From DASZUK01 sp035547695 (lineage in GTDB: Bacteria; Actinomycetota; Acidimicrobiia; Acidimicrobiales; RAAP-2), in the NCBI GenBank assembly GCA_035547695.1, contig DASZUK010000004.1:1-64000 (forward strand): DNA of 64,000 nt. Direction: 5' to 3'. The notes under the pieces were generated by a model. The model worked only from the letters and a program-made list of their open reading frames with translations, searched no databases and had not been told where the DNA came from. Every line of letters starts with the position of its first letter. The stretch's first letter is position 1. This document shows positions 40,445 to 48,524 of this stretch, in pieces. The position numbers and the translations under genes were made by a program.

Positions 40445-41404
40445 TCAGGCCCGGCCGCCCCGTTCGGCTCCGGCCGCCCCCAGCGCGTGGGCCGCGGCGT
40501 CGGCGATGGCGTCGTACCCGCGGGTGTTGGGGTGGACGTTGTGGTGGGCGTACGGCAGCGGGCTGCAGGTCCATCCGAGCCGGCAGGCCAGGGCCACCTC
40601 GGCGGGGACCCGGCCGTGCCCGCGCAGGAGGACCGGGTGGAGGTTGCCCACGTCGAACGCCCGGGGGACGTCGGCCACCGGGTCGCCGGCCGCCCGGTAC
40701 GCGGAGCGGAGCACCGCGTTCAACCGGTCGAAGGCCACCACGCTCTCCTGGGCGAACCTCCGGCCCTTCGGCCCGCCGAGGTAGAACCCCAGAAAGGGGT
40801 CGTTGTGCTCCAGCCCGACCACGTGCAGCCCGGGGCCGCCGGCGGCGGCCAACCGCCGGAGCAGCAGCCGCAGGTGGCGCGCCACCTCCCGCAGGGTGGT
40901 GGCCACGCAGGACCGGCCCACCCGCTCGTGGGCCAGGCAGGGCCGCAGGTCGTTGAAGCCGAGGTCCACGGTGGCCACCACGGTGGTGGCCGCGTGGGCC
41001 CGGATGAACCCCACCGCTGTGGCCAGTTGCGAACCGCTCGGGTACCGGCAGGCACCGCCGCCGTCGACGGCGGCCGCCACGGTGGTGCCCGGGCAGCCGA
41101 ACTGCACCAGCCGGAGCCCGGGCCAGCGGTGCCTCAAGGTGGCCGCCAGGTCGTTGGCGTACCCGTGGTCGGTCCGCCTTCCCCGACGGTGCCCGGGGAC
41201 CGGCTGCACCCCGACCGACTCGGACGCCCCGATGGCCACGTAGTAGGTGGTCCGCGGCCGGTGGCGCGCCGCGGTCGCCCCGGACGGGCCCCCGACGACG
41301 GCGGAGCCCAACAGCCCGACGGCGCTGAGGCCGACCCCGGCGGCCACCACCCACCGTCCCGTCCACCACGTCGTCCACCATCCCGTCCGCCGGCGACTCA
41401 GCAT
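40445..41404 (-). CDS. Membrane-anchored SGNH/GDSL-like hydrolase
   Basis: A 319-residue protein. Residues 16-40 (GRWVVAAGVGLSAVGLLGSAVVG) form an N-terminal signal anchor. The SGNH block I nucleophile is in YVAIGASESVGVQP (Gly-Ala-Ser-Glu-Ser), LGFNDLRP provides the Asn of block III, and HHNVHPNTRGY contains the block V His, with Asn where Asp is usual. It acts outside the membrane on acyl esters. It is convergent with the acyltransferase gene 69 bases away and could be a deacylase for its product, which is inference. Confidence 0.85.
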   Translation of the reverse strand: MLSRRRTGWWTTWWTGRWVVAAGVGLSAVGLLGSAVVGGPSGATAARHRPRTTYYVAIGASESVGVQPVPGHRRGRRTDHGYANDLAATLRHRWPGLRLVQFGCPGTTVAAAVDGGGACRYPSGSQLATAVGFIRAHAATTVVATVDLGFNDLRPCLAHERVGRSCVATTLREVARHLRLLLRRLAAAGGPGLHVVGLEHNDPFLGFYLGGPKGRRFAQESVVAFDRLNAVLRSAYRAAGDPVADVPRAFDVGNLHPVLLRGHGRVPAEVALACRLGWTCSPLPYAHHNVHPNTRGYDAIADAAAHALGAAGAERGGRA

Positions 41405-41446
41405 ATTTTCAGGTTAATCCCAGGCTAACCACAGATACAGTCACCC

Positions 41447-41488
41447 CGGGCCGGGCCGGGCCGGGCCGGGCCGGCCCGGGGCGGGAGC
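41447..41488. repeat. GGGCC tandem repeat
   Basis: Five copies of a CCGGG unit (41447-41471), then CCGGCCCGGGG, which can pair back on itself. It lies between the start of the SGNH hydrolase and the end of the ligase gene. Could be a terminator or simple repeat. Confidence 0.65.
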
Positions 41489-41515
41489 CGCGGCCGGGGC
41501 CTGCCGGCCGGCGCC

Positions 41516-43237
41516 CTACGTGCGGTGCCGGGCCAGGTCGGCGTCCAGCCGGCCCCGGTCGCCGGCGGTGAGCACCCGGTACGGGCCGTCCCGGTCCGGC
41601 CGCCACCACACCGGGTCGACGGTGGTCCAGCCGTCGTCCCGCAGGGCGGCCTTGGTGATCTTGCCGTTGGCCGTCTGGGGGATGGTGCCGGTGACCCGGA
41701 CGAACCGGGGGGCCCACTTGGTGCCCAGGTCCGGCTGGGCGGCCAGCCAGGCCGCGAAGCCGTCGGGATCGAAGGCGGCCCCGGGCCGCAGCTCCACCGC
41801 GGCCATCACCTGGTCGCCGGCCGCGGTGGCGGTGTCGGGGACCGGGTAGACGGCGGCCACCACCACGTCGGGGTGCCGGCACAGCACCGCCTCGACGGGG
41901 CCGGCCGCGAAGTTCTCGGAGTCCACCCGCAGCCAGTCGCCGCCGCGGCCGGCGTAGTAGAAGTACCCCGCCGCGTCCCGGTAGGCCAGGTCCCCGGTCC
42001 AGTACCAGCCGTTCCGGGTCCGGTCGGACGCCGCGCCGGGGTCGCCGTAGTAGCCCTCGAACTTGCCGGGGCCGCTGCGGTTGACCAGCTCCCCGGTGGC
42101 CTCCGCGGCGTTGGCCAGCCGGCCGGCGCCGTCGACCACCGCCGGTGGGCACTCCTCCCCGGTGTCCGGGTCCACCACCGCCAGGTCCACCCCCGGGGCC
42201 GCCTTGCCCAGCGACCCGGCCGGCATGCCGGCCACCGGGTTGATGGTGGCCCCGCCCTCGCTCTGGCCGTAGCCCTCCACCAGGACGCAGCCGAACCGCT
42301 CGGCGAACCGCCGGCGGTCCCGGGCGGACGCCTCGGTGCCGAACGCGCTGACCAGCGTGTTGTCGGCGTCGTCCGGCCGCTCCGGGGTGGCCAGGATGTA
42401 GGCGACGGCCTTGCCGACGTAGCTGAACATGGTGGCCCGGTACCGGCGGACGTCGTCCAGGAACGCCGACGCGCTGAACCGGGGCCGCAGCGCCACGGTG
42501 GCCCCGACGTACAGGGCCGGCCCCCACAGCGCCATGAGGGCGTTGCCGTGGAACAGCGGCATCGGGCAGTAGCACACGCTGTCCCGCCGGTACCCGTAGC
42601 CGGGGGCCGCCACCTCGGCGATGCCGGCCAGCCGGCCCTGGGTGCACCGCACCGCCTTCGGCCGGCCGGCGGTGCCGGAGGTGAACAGCAGCAGGAACAG
42701 CCGGTCCTCCGGTATGTCGGCGGCCCCGGCCAGCACCGCACGGGCCGCCGCCGCTTGCGGACTGGCTGCTTCCGGACTGGCTCCCTCCGGCCCGGCGGCC
42801 TCCGGGCCGGTCCCGCCGGGGTCCCAGGCGGCCACGGCGGCGGCGTAGGCCGGGGTGCCCACCACCAGCACCCGGTCGGCCGCCACCCCCAGGTCCAGGC
42901 CGGCCAGCAGGGCGGCGCCGTCGGCGTCGGTGACGATCACCTGGCAGTCGGTGGCCCGGACGTCGGCGGCCAGGGCGTCGCCGCGGCGGGTGGGGTTGAT
43001 CCCCACCACCGTCGCCCCGACCAGGGCGGCGGCCCCCAGCCAGAACAGGTACTCCGGGACGTTCGGCAGCAGCACCCCGACGTGGAACGGCCCCGGCCGC
43101 CGCAGCGACTGCGCCAGTGCCCCCCGGCTGCAGCCGGCAGCCACCACCTGTCGCCACGTCCACGACCCGGTGGGGTCCAGCACCGCCGGGTGGTCGTCGT
43201 CGGCCCGGGCCGCCAGGAACCCCGCGATCGTGCTCAT
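41516..43237 (-). CDS. AMP-forming acyl-CoA synthetase (FadD17-like)
   Basis: A 573-residue fatty-acid-CoA-ligase-type enzyme. Motifs: LLFTSGTAGRPKAVRCT (P-loop), LVEGYGQSEGGAT, NGWYWTGDLAYRD, GRGGDWLRVDSENFAAGP and the Lys in QTANGKITKAALRDD. Residues 143-158 are a short repeat of EAAGPEGASPEAASP type. The start ATG 43237 has no Shine-Dalgarno sequence in the usual place; GGAGGA lies in the two-hairpin leader element 28 bases upstream, between the hairpins. If the second hairpin folds, GGAGGA sits five bases from the ATG. The FMN hydroxyacid oxidase gene precedes it. Confidence 0.9.
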   Translation of the reverse strand: MSTIAGFLAARADDDHPAVLDPTGSWTWRQVVAAGCSRGALAQSLRRPGPFHVGVLLPNVPEYLFWLGAAALVGATVVGINPTRRGDALAADVRATDCQVIVTDADGAALLAGLDLGVAADRVLVVGTPAYAAAVAAWDPGGTGPEAAGPEGASPEAASPQAAAARAVLAGAADIPEDRLFLLLFTSGTAGRPKAVRCTQGRLAGIAEVAAPGYGYRRDSVCYCPMPLFHGNALMALWGPALYVGATVALRPRFSASAFLDDVRRYRATMFSYVGKAVAYILATPERPDDADNTLVSAFGTEASARDRRRFAERFGCVLVEGYGQSEGGATINPVAGMPAGSLGKAAPGVDLAVVDPDTGEECPPAVVDGAGRLANAAEATGELVNRSGPGKFEGYYGDPGAASDRTRNGWYWTGDLAYRDAAGYFYYAGRGGDWLRVDSENFAAGPVEAVLCRHPDVVVAAVYPVPDTATAAGDQVMAAVELRPGAAFDPDGFAAWLAAQPDLGTKWAPRFVRVTGTIPQTANGKITKAALRDDGWTTVDPVWWRPDRDGPYRVLTAGDRGRLDADLARHRT

Positions 43238-43307
43238 TGCCCGCCTGGGGCCCCAACCCCAAGCTCCTCCGAGGCGAGGGGCCCCAACCCCTCGCCGGCC
43301 GTGGTGC
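43238..43307 (-). ncRNA. Two-hairpin intercistronic RNA-like element, copy 3
   Basis: The whole spacer between the oxidase stop and the ligase start is one element. On the minus strand hairpin 1 has stem CGAGGGG/CCCCTCG, loop TTGGGG (43275-43294); linker CCTCGGAGGA; hairpin 2 has stem GCTTGGGG/CCCCAGGC, loop TTGGGG (43243-43264); then GGGCA and ATG. Compared with copy 2 there are three compensatory double changes: one in hairpin 1 and two in hairpin 2. Confidence 0.65.
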
Positions 43308-44474
43308 TCACGGCCCGCCGGCCGGGCGGCGGACGAGGGACCGGTCGATGTCGGCCACGGTGGGGGCCCCGCAGAGGGCCATGGCCCGGCGGACCTCCCG
43401 CTCGAACCAGTCCAGCAGCTCCGTGACGCCGTCGGCCCCGGCGGTGGCCAGGGACCAGATGACCGGGCGGCCCAGCAGGACGGCCCGTGCCCCGAGGGCC
43501 AGGGCCTTCACCACGTCGGCCGGCCGGCGGAGGCCGCCGTCCACGTACACCTCCGCCCGGTCCCCGACGGCGTCGGCGACGTCGGCCACCACGTCGGCGG
43601 TGGCCGGCCCGTCGTCCAACTGCCGGGCCCCGTGGTTGGACACCAGGACGGCGGCGGCGCCGCTGTCGACGCAGCGGACCGCGTCGTCCGGCCGCAGCAC
43701 CCCCTTCACCACCACCGGCAGCCCGCTGACGTCGGCCAGCCAGCCGATGTCGTCGAAGCCGACGGACCGGTCGAACTCGTTGCCGACCACCGCCATGAAC
43801 CCGCCCTCCCGGGCCCGGTCGGTGCTGTCGACGGTCAGGTTGGGCAGCACCAGGTCGTCGGGCAGGTGCACCCCCTCCCGGATCTCCCGACGGCGCAGGC
43901 CGGAGACCGGGGTGTCGACGGTGAGCACCAGCGCCCGGTACCCGGCGGCGGCCGCCCGGGTCACCATGTCCACCGTGGCGGACCGGTCCCGCAGGATGTA
44001 CACCTGCATCCACCGCACCCCGTCCGGCGCGGCGGCCGCCACCGCCTCCAGCGGCTGGGTGGCCAGCGACGACAGCACCAGGCAGGTCCCCGCGGCGGCG
44101 GCCGCGGCGGCGGTGGCCAGCTCGGCGTCGGGGTGGGCCAGCCCCTGGATGGCCGTCGGGGCGACCAGCACCGGGGACCGCACCGGGGCGCCCAGCACGG
44201 TGGTGGCGGTGTCGCACCGGCTGACGTCGACCAGGACCCGGGGGTGCAGCCGCCACCGCGACCAGGCCGCCACGTTGTCGGCCAACTGCCGCTCCTGGTC
44301 GGCGGCGCCGGCGTAGTAGGCGTAGGCCATCTCCCCGACGGCCTGCCGGGCGGCCTGCTCCAGCAGCGCCAGGTCGAGCTGGGCCTCCCGGGCCGCCGCA
44401 GGGGTACCGCCGTCCGGAGTGGGCGCGACGGGCGCGGTGCTGCCAAGATGGGGCCTGACCGGATGGGTCGTCAT
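43308..44474 (-). CDS. FMN-dependent alpha-hydroxyacid oxidase/dehydrogenase
   Basis: A 388-residue enzyme from ATG 44474 (a GTG at 44501 is also in frame). Landmarks: YAYYAGAADQERQLADN at the N-terminal substrate Tyr, PVLVAPTAIQGLAHPDAE, RWMQVYILRD with Gln and Tyr, GLPVVVKGVLRPDDA with the catalytic Lys, and SNHGARQLDDGPAT with the active-site His and Arg, then VDGGLRRPADVVKALALGARAV for FMN phosphate. The family oxidises lactate, mandelate, glycolate or long hydroxyacids. It is linked to the downstream acyl-CoA ligase by the two-hairpin element, so it may make the ketoacid or acid used there. Confidence 0.9.
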   Translation of the reverse strand: MTTHPVRPHLGSTAPVAPTPDGGTPAAAREAQLDLALLEQAARQAVGEMAYAYYAGAADQERQLADNVAAWSRWRLHPRVLVDVSRCDTATTVLGAPVRSPVLVAPTAIQGLAHPDAELATAAAAAAAGTCLVLSSLATQPLEAVAAAAPDGVRWMQVYILRDRSATVDMVTRAAAAGYRALVLTVDTPVSGLRRREIREGVHLPDDLVLPNLTVDSTDRAREGGFMAVVGNEFDRSVGFDDIGWLADVSGLPVVVKGVLRPDDAVRCVDSGAAAVLVSNHGARQLDDGPATADVVADVADAVGDRAEVYVDGGLRRPADVVKALALGARAVLLGRPVIWSLATAGADGVTELLDWFEREVRRAMALCGAPTVADIDRSLVRRPAGGP

Positions 44475-44568
44475 GCGGCCGATGGTAGGCCGGTCGACCA
44501 CGGGGGGGCATGGTCGCCGTCCCGAACGGACGCAGGTCGGGCGGAAGCCCGGCCGCAGGGGGGTGAAC

Positions 44569-45441
44569 GTGCGCTTTTCCTACGCCGAGTCCATGACCGA
44601 CCCGTCGTTCTACGTGCCCCTGGCCAGGGCCGCCGAGGAAGCCGGGTACGACAGCATGGTGGTCCCCGACAGCATCTGCTACCCGGAGCACGCCGACAGC
44701 GTGTACCCGTTCAACCCCGACGGCACCCGCGAGTTCCTGGACGACAAGCCGTTCCTGGAGCCGTTCTCCCTCATCCCCGCCCTCGGGGTGGTGACCGAGA
44801 AGCTGCGGTTCACCACCTTCGTCGTCAAGCTGCCCATCCGCAACCCGGTGCTGGTGGCCAAGCAGGCCACCTCCACCGCCGTCCTCACCGGCAACCGGCT
44901 GCTGCTGGGGGTGGGCACCAGTCCGTGGCGGGAGGACTACGACGTCCTCGGCGTGCCCTGGGAGCGCCGGGGCCGCCGGATGGACGAGGCGCTGGACATC
45001 GTCAAGGGCCTGTCCGCCGGCGGGTTCTTCGAGTACCACGGCGACATCTTCGACGTGCCGTCCATCAAGATGACCCCGGTGCCCACCGAGCCGCTGCCCA
45101 TCCTGATCGGCGGCCACGGCGACGCCGCCCTGCGCCGCGCCGCCCGGATGGGGGACGGCTGGATGCACGGCGGCGGCAACCCCGACGACCTGCCCGGCCT
45201 GCTCCGGCGGCTGGCCGAGCTGCGCCAGGACGAGGGCACCGCCGACCGGCCGTTCGAGGTGCACGTCATCTCCGCCGACGCCTACACCGTCGACGGGGTC
45301 CGCCGGCTCGAGGAGCGGGGGGTCACCGACGTCATCGTCGGGTTCCGGTGGCCCTACGACGTCGGCCCGGACACCGAGCCGCTGCAGGACAAGCTCGACA
45401 ACCTCCGCCGGTTCGCCGACGCCGTCATCGCCAAGGTCTGA
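44569..45441 (+). CDS. LLM-class F420-dependent oxidoreductase
   Basis: A 290-residue protein starting at GTG 44569 (VRFSYAESM), with AGGGGGG six bases upstream. Features: AEEAGYDSMVVPDSICYPE, TEKLRFTTFVVKLPIRNPVLVAKQ, LTGNRLLLGVGTSPWREDYDVLGV (phosphate-binding), PILIGGHGDAALRRAARMGDGWM and VTDVIVGFRWPYD at the end. The R-x-P-x-L-x-A-K-Q motif and GVG-S pattern are typical of F420-dependent members. It is divergent from the hydroxyacid oxidase and followed by a SnoaL-like gene, probably as an operon. Confidence 0.9.
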   Translation: MRFSYAESMTDPSFYVPLARAAEEAGYDSMVVPDSICYPEHADSVYPFNPDGTREFLDDKPFLEPFSLIPALGVVTEKLRFTTFVVKLPIRNPVLVAKQATSTAVLTGNRLLLGVGTSPWREDYDVLGVPWERRGRRMDEALDIVKGLSAGGFFEYHGDIFDVPSIKMTPVPTEPLPILIGGHGDAALRRAARMGDGWMHGGGNPDDLPGLLRRLAELRQDEGTADRPFEVHVISADAYTVDGVRRLEERGVTDVIVGFRWPYDVGPDTEPLQDKLDNLRRFADAVIAKV

Positions 45442-45462
45442 GAGACGCCGAGGTCTGAGAGA
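45434..45462 (+). repeat. 12-bp duplication spanning a stop codon
   Basis: AGGTCTGAGAGA occurs at 45434-45445 and 45451-45462, 17 bases apart. It contains the last Val codon and TGA of the LLM gene. The second copy leads into the ribosome binding site of the next gene. Confidence 0.85.
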
Positions 45463-45473
45463 AAGGAGTGGCC

Positions 45474-45908
45474 GTGGCCGCAGGAGCAGCAGGGGAGGGG
45501 GCACCGTTGACAGCCCGCCGGTTGGGCGAGCTGTCGCGGGCCGCGGTCAAGGCCAAGGACCGGGAGGGGTGGCTCGACCTGTTCGCCGCCGACGGCATCG
45601 TCCAGGACCCCATCGGGCCGTCCCCGTTCGACCCCGAGGGCCACGGCCACCGCGGCCGCGACGCCATCGCCGCCTTCTACGACAACGTCATCGCCGGCAG
45701 CGACGCGGTGGACTTCGACATGCAGGAGTCCTTCCTGTGCGGCGACGAGGCCGCCGCCGTCGGCACCATCAGGACCACCCTGGCCGGCGGCGCCCACGTC
45801 GCCGTGGTCCGGTGCATCTTCACCTACCGGGCCACCCCCGACGGCAAGCTGGCGTCGCTGCGGTCCTACTGGGAGTTCGACCAGCTTCAGTTGGTGGAGG
45901 TCAACTGA
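45474..45908 (+). CDS. SnoaL-like/steroid isomerase-type NTF2-fold protein
   Basis: A 144-residue protein. GTG 45474 is preferred to GTG 45468 because GGAG then lies five bases upstream. The fold signature is KAKDREGWLDLFAADGIVQDPIGPSPFDPEGHGHRGRDAIAAFYDNVIAG, typical of ketosteroid-isomerase-like proteins, with an Asp in VQDPIG that is the catalytic base in many relatives. TYRATPDGKLASLRSYWEFDQLQ closes the barrel. It follows the LLM gene by 32 bases. Its end overlaps the convergent quinone oxidoreductase-like gene by 8 bases. Confidence 0.88.
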   Translation: MAAGAAGEGAPLTARRLGELSRAAVKAKDREGWLDLFAADGIVQDPIGPSPFDPEGHGHRGRDAIAAFYDNVIAGSDAVDFDMQESFLCGDEAAAVGTIRTTLAGGAHVAVVRCIFTYRATPDGKLASLRSYWEFDQLQLVEVN

Positions 45909-46848
45909 CCAGGACGATCTTGCCGAACTTGTGACCGGCGGCGAACCGGTCGTAGGCGGCCTCGGCGTCGGCCATGGCGAAGGTGTCGCACACCGGCACG
46001 GCGATGCGGCCGTCGGCCAGCAGCGGGGCCACGTGCCGCTCCAGGCCTCGCACCACCGCGGCCTTGCCCGGCCGGTCCCGGCCCCGCAGGGTGGACGCCG
46101 AGATCCGGGCGCGCAACCCCATCAGCCGCCGCAGGTCGACCTCCGTCTTCGCCCCGCTGCCGGCCACCCCGATCACCACCACCCGGCCGCCGGTGGCCAG
46201 CGCCCCGAGCGCCGCCGGCAGGGTGGCCGCACCGACCAGCTCCAGCACCACGTCGTAGGGGCCGTGGTCGGCGATGGCCGCCGGGTCGATCACCTCGTCG
46301 GCCCCCAGCTCGGCCACCTGGTCCCGGGCCGCCTCGGCCCGCACCGCCGCCACCACGTGGGCCCCGGTGCCCCGGGCAAGCTGCACCCCGGCGGTCCCCA
46401 CCCCGCCGGCCGCCCCGGTGACCAGCACCCGCTCGCCCATGGCCAGCCCGGCCTGGGTGAACAGGGCGTCGTGGGCGGTGGCGAACACCTCCGGGAACCC
46501 GCCGGCCTCCGCCCAACCCAGCCGGTCCGGCACCGCCAGCACGTGGGTCTCGTCCACCACCGCCAGGGTGGCCTGGGCGCCGCCGCCGACCAGCCCCATC
46601 ACCCGGTCACCGACCGCGAACCGGGTCACCTGCCGCCCGGCGGCCGCCACCACCCCGGCCAGCTCCATCCCCGGGATGTCCGGCGGCGATCCCGGCGGCG
46701 CCGGGTACCGGCCCCGCCGCTGCAGCATGTCCGCCCCGTTCAGCCCGGCCCCGCGGACGTCCACCAGCAGCTCCGTGTCCCCCGGCACCGGGTCCGGCCG
46801 CTCCTCCCAACCCAGGGTCTCGTCGTCGTGGACCACCACCGCCTGCAC
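45901..46848 (-). CDS. MDR-type NADPH:quinone oxidoreductase-like protein
   Basis: A 315-residue zinc-free medium-chain reductase. The N-terminal catalytic domain contains AGLNGADMLQRRGRYPAPPGSP and IPGMELAGVVAAAG; the cofactor domain has VLVTGAAGGVGTAGVQLARGTGA (NADPH motif AxxGGVG) and AELGADEVID. The family reduces quinones, enones or enoyl thioesters. The alpha/beta hydrolase gene lies 16 bases upstream, so the two form an operon. The last 8 bases overlap the convergent SnoaL-like gene. Confidence 0.9.
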   Translation of the reverse strand: MQAVVVHDDETLGWEERPDPVPGDTELLVDVRGAGLNGADMLQRRGRYPAPPGSPPDIPGMELAGVVAAAGRQVTRFAVGDRVMGLVGGGAQATLAVVDETHVLAVPDRLGWAEAGGFPEVFATAHDALFTQAGLAMGERVLVTGAAGGVGTAGVQLARGTGAHVVAAVRAEAARDQVAELGADEVIDPAAIADHGPYDVVLELVGAATLPAALGALATGGRVVVIGVAGSGAKTEVDLRRLMGLRARISASTLRGRDRPGKAAVVRGLERHVAPLLADGRIAVPVCDTFAMADAEAAYDRFAAGHKFGKIVLVS

Positions 46849-46864
46849 GTCGGCCCTCCTTGCC

Positions 46865-47695
46865 TCAGCCTCGGTCGAAGAAGTCCAGCAACACCGGCAG
46901 CACCGCGTCGGGGTCCTCCAGCGGGCCCAGGTGCCCGCAGCCGGGGATCTCCACGTACCGCGCTCCCGGGATGGCCTCGGCCACCTCCCGCCCCAGCGCC
47001 GGCGGCGTCACCAGGTCGTGCTGGAACGCCACCACCAGCGACGGCACCCGGACCCCGGCCAGGGCCTCCAGCCGGCCGTCGTAGGCCAGGTCCGCCGCGT
47101 ACTGCCCCTCCGCCCCCGGTCCGTCCCACGGCGGGGCCGCCGCCATCAGCTCCAGCCACGGCCCGATGAACCCGTCGTCCAACTGCCGGGCCGGGCTGAC
47201 CACCTGCATGGCCGTCGTCACCGCCTCCAGCCGTGCCGGCAGCGCCGTCCCGGACCGGACCAGCTCCAGGTGGGCCTCTGCCGAGGCCCGCATCAGCGCG
47301 TTGGTCCGTCCCACCGTCCCCATCATCACCGCCCCACGCACCAGCTCCGGCCGGGCCAGGGCCAGCTCCTGGGCGATCGTGGCCCCCAACGACAGCCCGG
47401 CCACCCAGCACGGCCCGATCGCCAGCGCCTCGACCAGCCCGGCGGCGTCCGCCGCCATGTCCATGACCGAGTACGGCGGCGGCGGCGCCTCGGAGGGGTC
47501 CACGCCGCGGTTGTCGAACGTCACCACCGGGTGGCCGGCCGCCAGCAGCGCCGGCCCGACGGTCAGCCGCCACGAGATCGCCGGCTGCCCGGTCCCGCAG
47601 ACCAGCACCACCGGCGCCTTGTCGCCCTCGCCGGTTCCGGCCGGCCGGTCCACCTGGTAGCTCAGGCGGACGCCGTTGGTGGTGAGCTCGGGCAC
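46865..47695 (-). CDS. Alpha/beta hydrolase
   Basis: A 276-residue protein. The oxyanion-hole region is VLVCGTGQPAISW, the nucleophile elbow GLSLGATIAQELAL (Ser near residue 117), the acid is the Asp in AFQHDLVTPP, and the base is the His in GCGHLGPLEDPDAV. FDNRGVDPSEAP after strand 4 is typical of the 3-oxoadipate-enol-lactonase/haloperoxidase group. Substrate unknown. It is the first gene of the two-gene operon with the quinone oxidoreductase-like gene and is divergent from the GntR regulator. Confidence 0.9.
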   Translation of the reverse strand: MPELTTNGVRLSYQVDRPAGTGEGDKAPVVLVCGTGQPAISWRLTVGPALLAAGHPVVTFDNRGVDPSEAPPPPYSVMDMAADAAGLVEALAIGPCWVAGLSLGATIAQELALARPELVRGAVMMGTVGRTNALMRASAEAHLELVRSGTALPARLEAVTTAMQVVSPARQLDDGFIGPWLELMAAAPPWDGPGAEGQYAADLAYDGRLEALAGVRVPSLVVAFQHDLVTPPALGREVAEAIPGARYVEIPGCGHLGPLEDPDAVLPVLLDFFDRG

Positions 47696-47795
47696 GGCCG
47701 CCCACGTTACGCCACCCCGCGGTCCGGCCCCCGTTCACGTGCCGTTCACAGCAGCGAAATGGTGGGGCAACGAAGGTTCCGTAACCTGCCCGTCA

Positions 47796-48524
47796 ATGAG
47801 CACAGACCCGCATATGACCGTGTATACGCCGGTGCACACGGCGAGCGCGGTGGCCTACCAGGAGCTGAAGTCCTGGATCCTGATGGGCGAGGTCCCCGTC
47901 GGGGTCCGGCTCCGCGAGGAGCGCATCGCCGACCGTATCGGGGTCTCCCGGACCCCGGTCCGCGAGGCCATGCTCCGCCTCCACGCCGAGCGGTTCCTGG
48001 AGCGCCACGTCGAGGGCGGCTACCGGGTGGCCGTCCTCAGCTCCACCGTGGTCAGCGAGCTCTACGAGGTCCGGCGGGCCCTGGAGCTGTTCGCCCTCAA
48101 CCGGGCCACCGACAGCGGCGCGGCCTACGACCGGGACCTGCTGGAGCAGCTCCGGCGGGACTGGACCAGCGTCGACGCCGACGTCGACATCCCCGACCCC
48201 GAGTTCGTGCTGCTGGACGAGGAGTTCCATGGCACCCTGGCCGAGGCGGCCGGCAACCACGAGCTGGCCGACGAGCTCCGCCGGGTGAACGAGCGGATCC
48301 GGCCGGTGCGGAGCCACGACTTCGTCACCCCCGGCCGGATCGCCGCCACCATCGACGAGCACCTCGACATCCTGTCCGCCGTGCTCGACGGCCTGGAGGG
48401 GAAGGCCTCGTTGCTGCTCGACCGCCACATCCGTGAGTCCCAGGCCATCGCCCAGCAGGCGTCGTCCCTGGCCCTGGAGCGGATGCTCTTGGCCGGGACC
48501 GGAAAGGGGGCCGAGTACTGGTGA
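47796..48524 (+). CDS. GntR family regulator, FadR/FCD subgroup
   Basis: A 242-residue regulator; ATG 47796 is chosen, with ATG 47814 as an alternative. The winged helix (AYQELKSWILMGEVPVGVRLREERIADRIGVSRTPVREAMLRLHAERFL) is standard GntR, followed by a helical FCD ligand domain (VVSELYEVRRALELFALNRA; LLDEEFHGTLAEAAGN; IDEHLDILSAVLDG; LLLDRHIRES) whose Asp and His residues usually bind a metal-coordinated organic acid. Its stop overlaps the ABC ATPase start (GTGA), so it is the first gene of the importer operon and probably controls it. Confidence 0.92.
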   Translation: MSTDPHMTVYTPVHTASAVAYQELKSWILMGEVPVGVRLREERIADRIGVSRTPVREAMLRLHAERFLERHVEGGYRVAVLSSTVVSELYEVRRALELFALNRATDSGAAYDRDLLEQLRRDWTSVDADVDIPDPEFVLLDEEFHGTLAEAAGNHELADELRRVNERIRPVRSHDFVTPGRIAATIDEHLDILSAVLDGLEGKASLLLDRHIRESQAIAQQASSLALERMLLAGTGKGAEYW

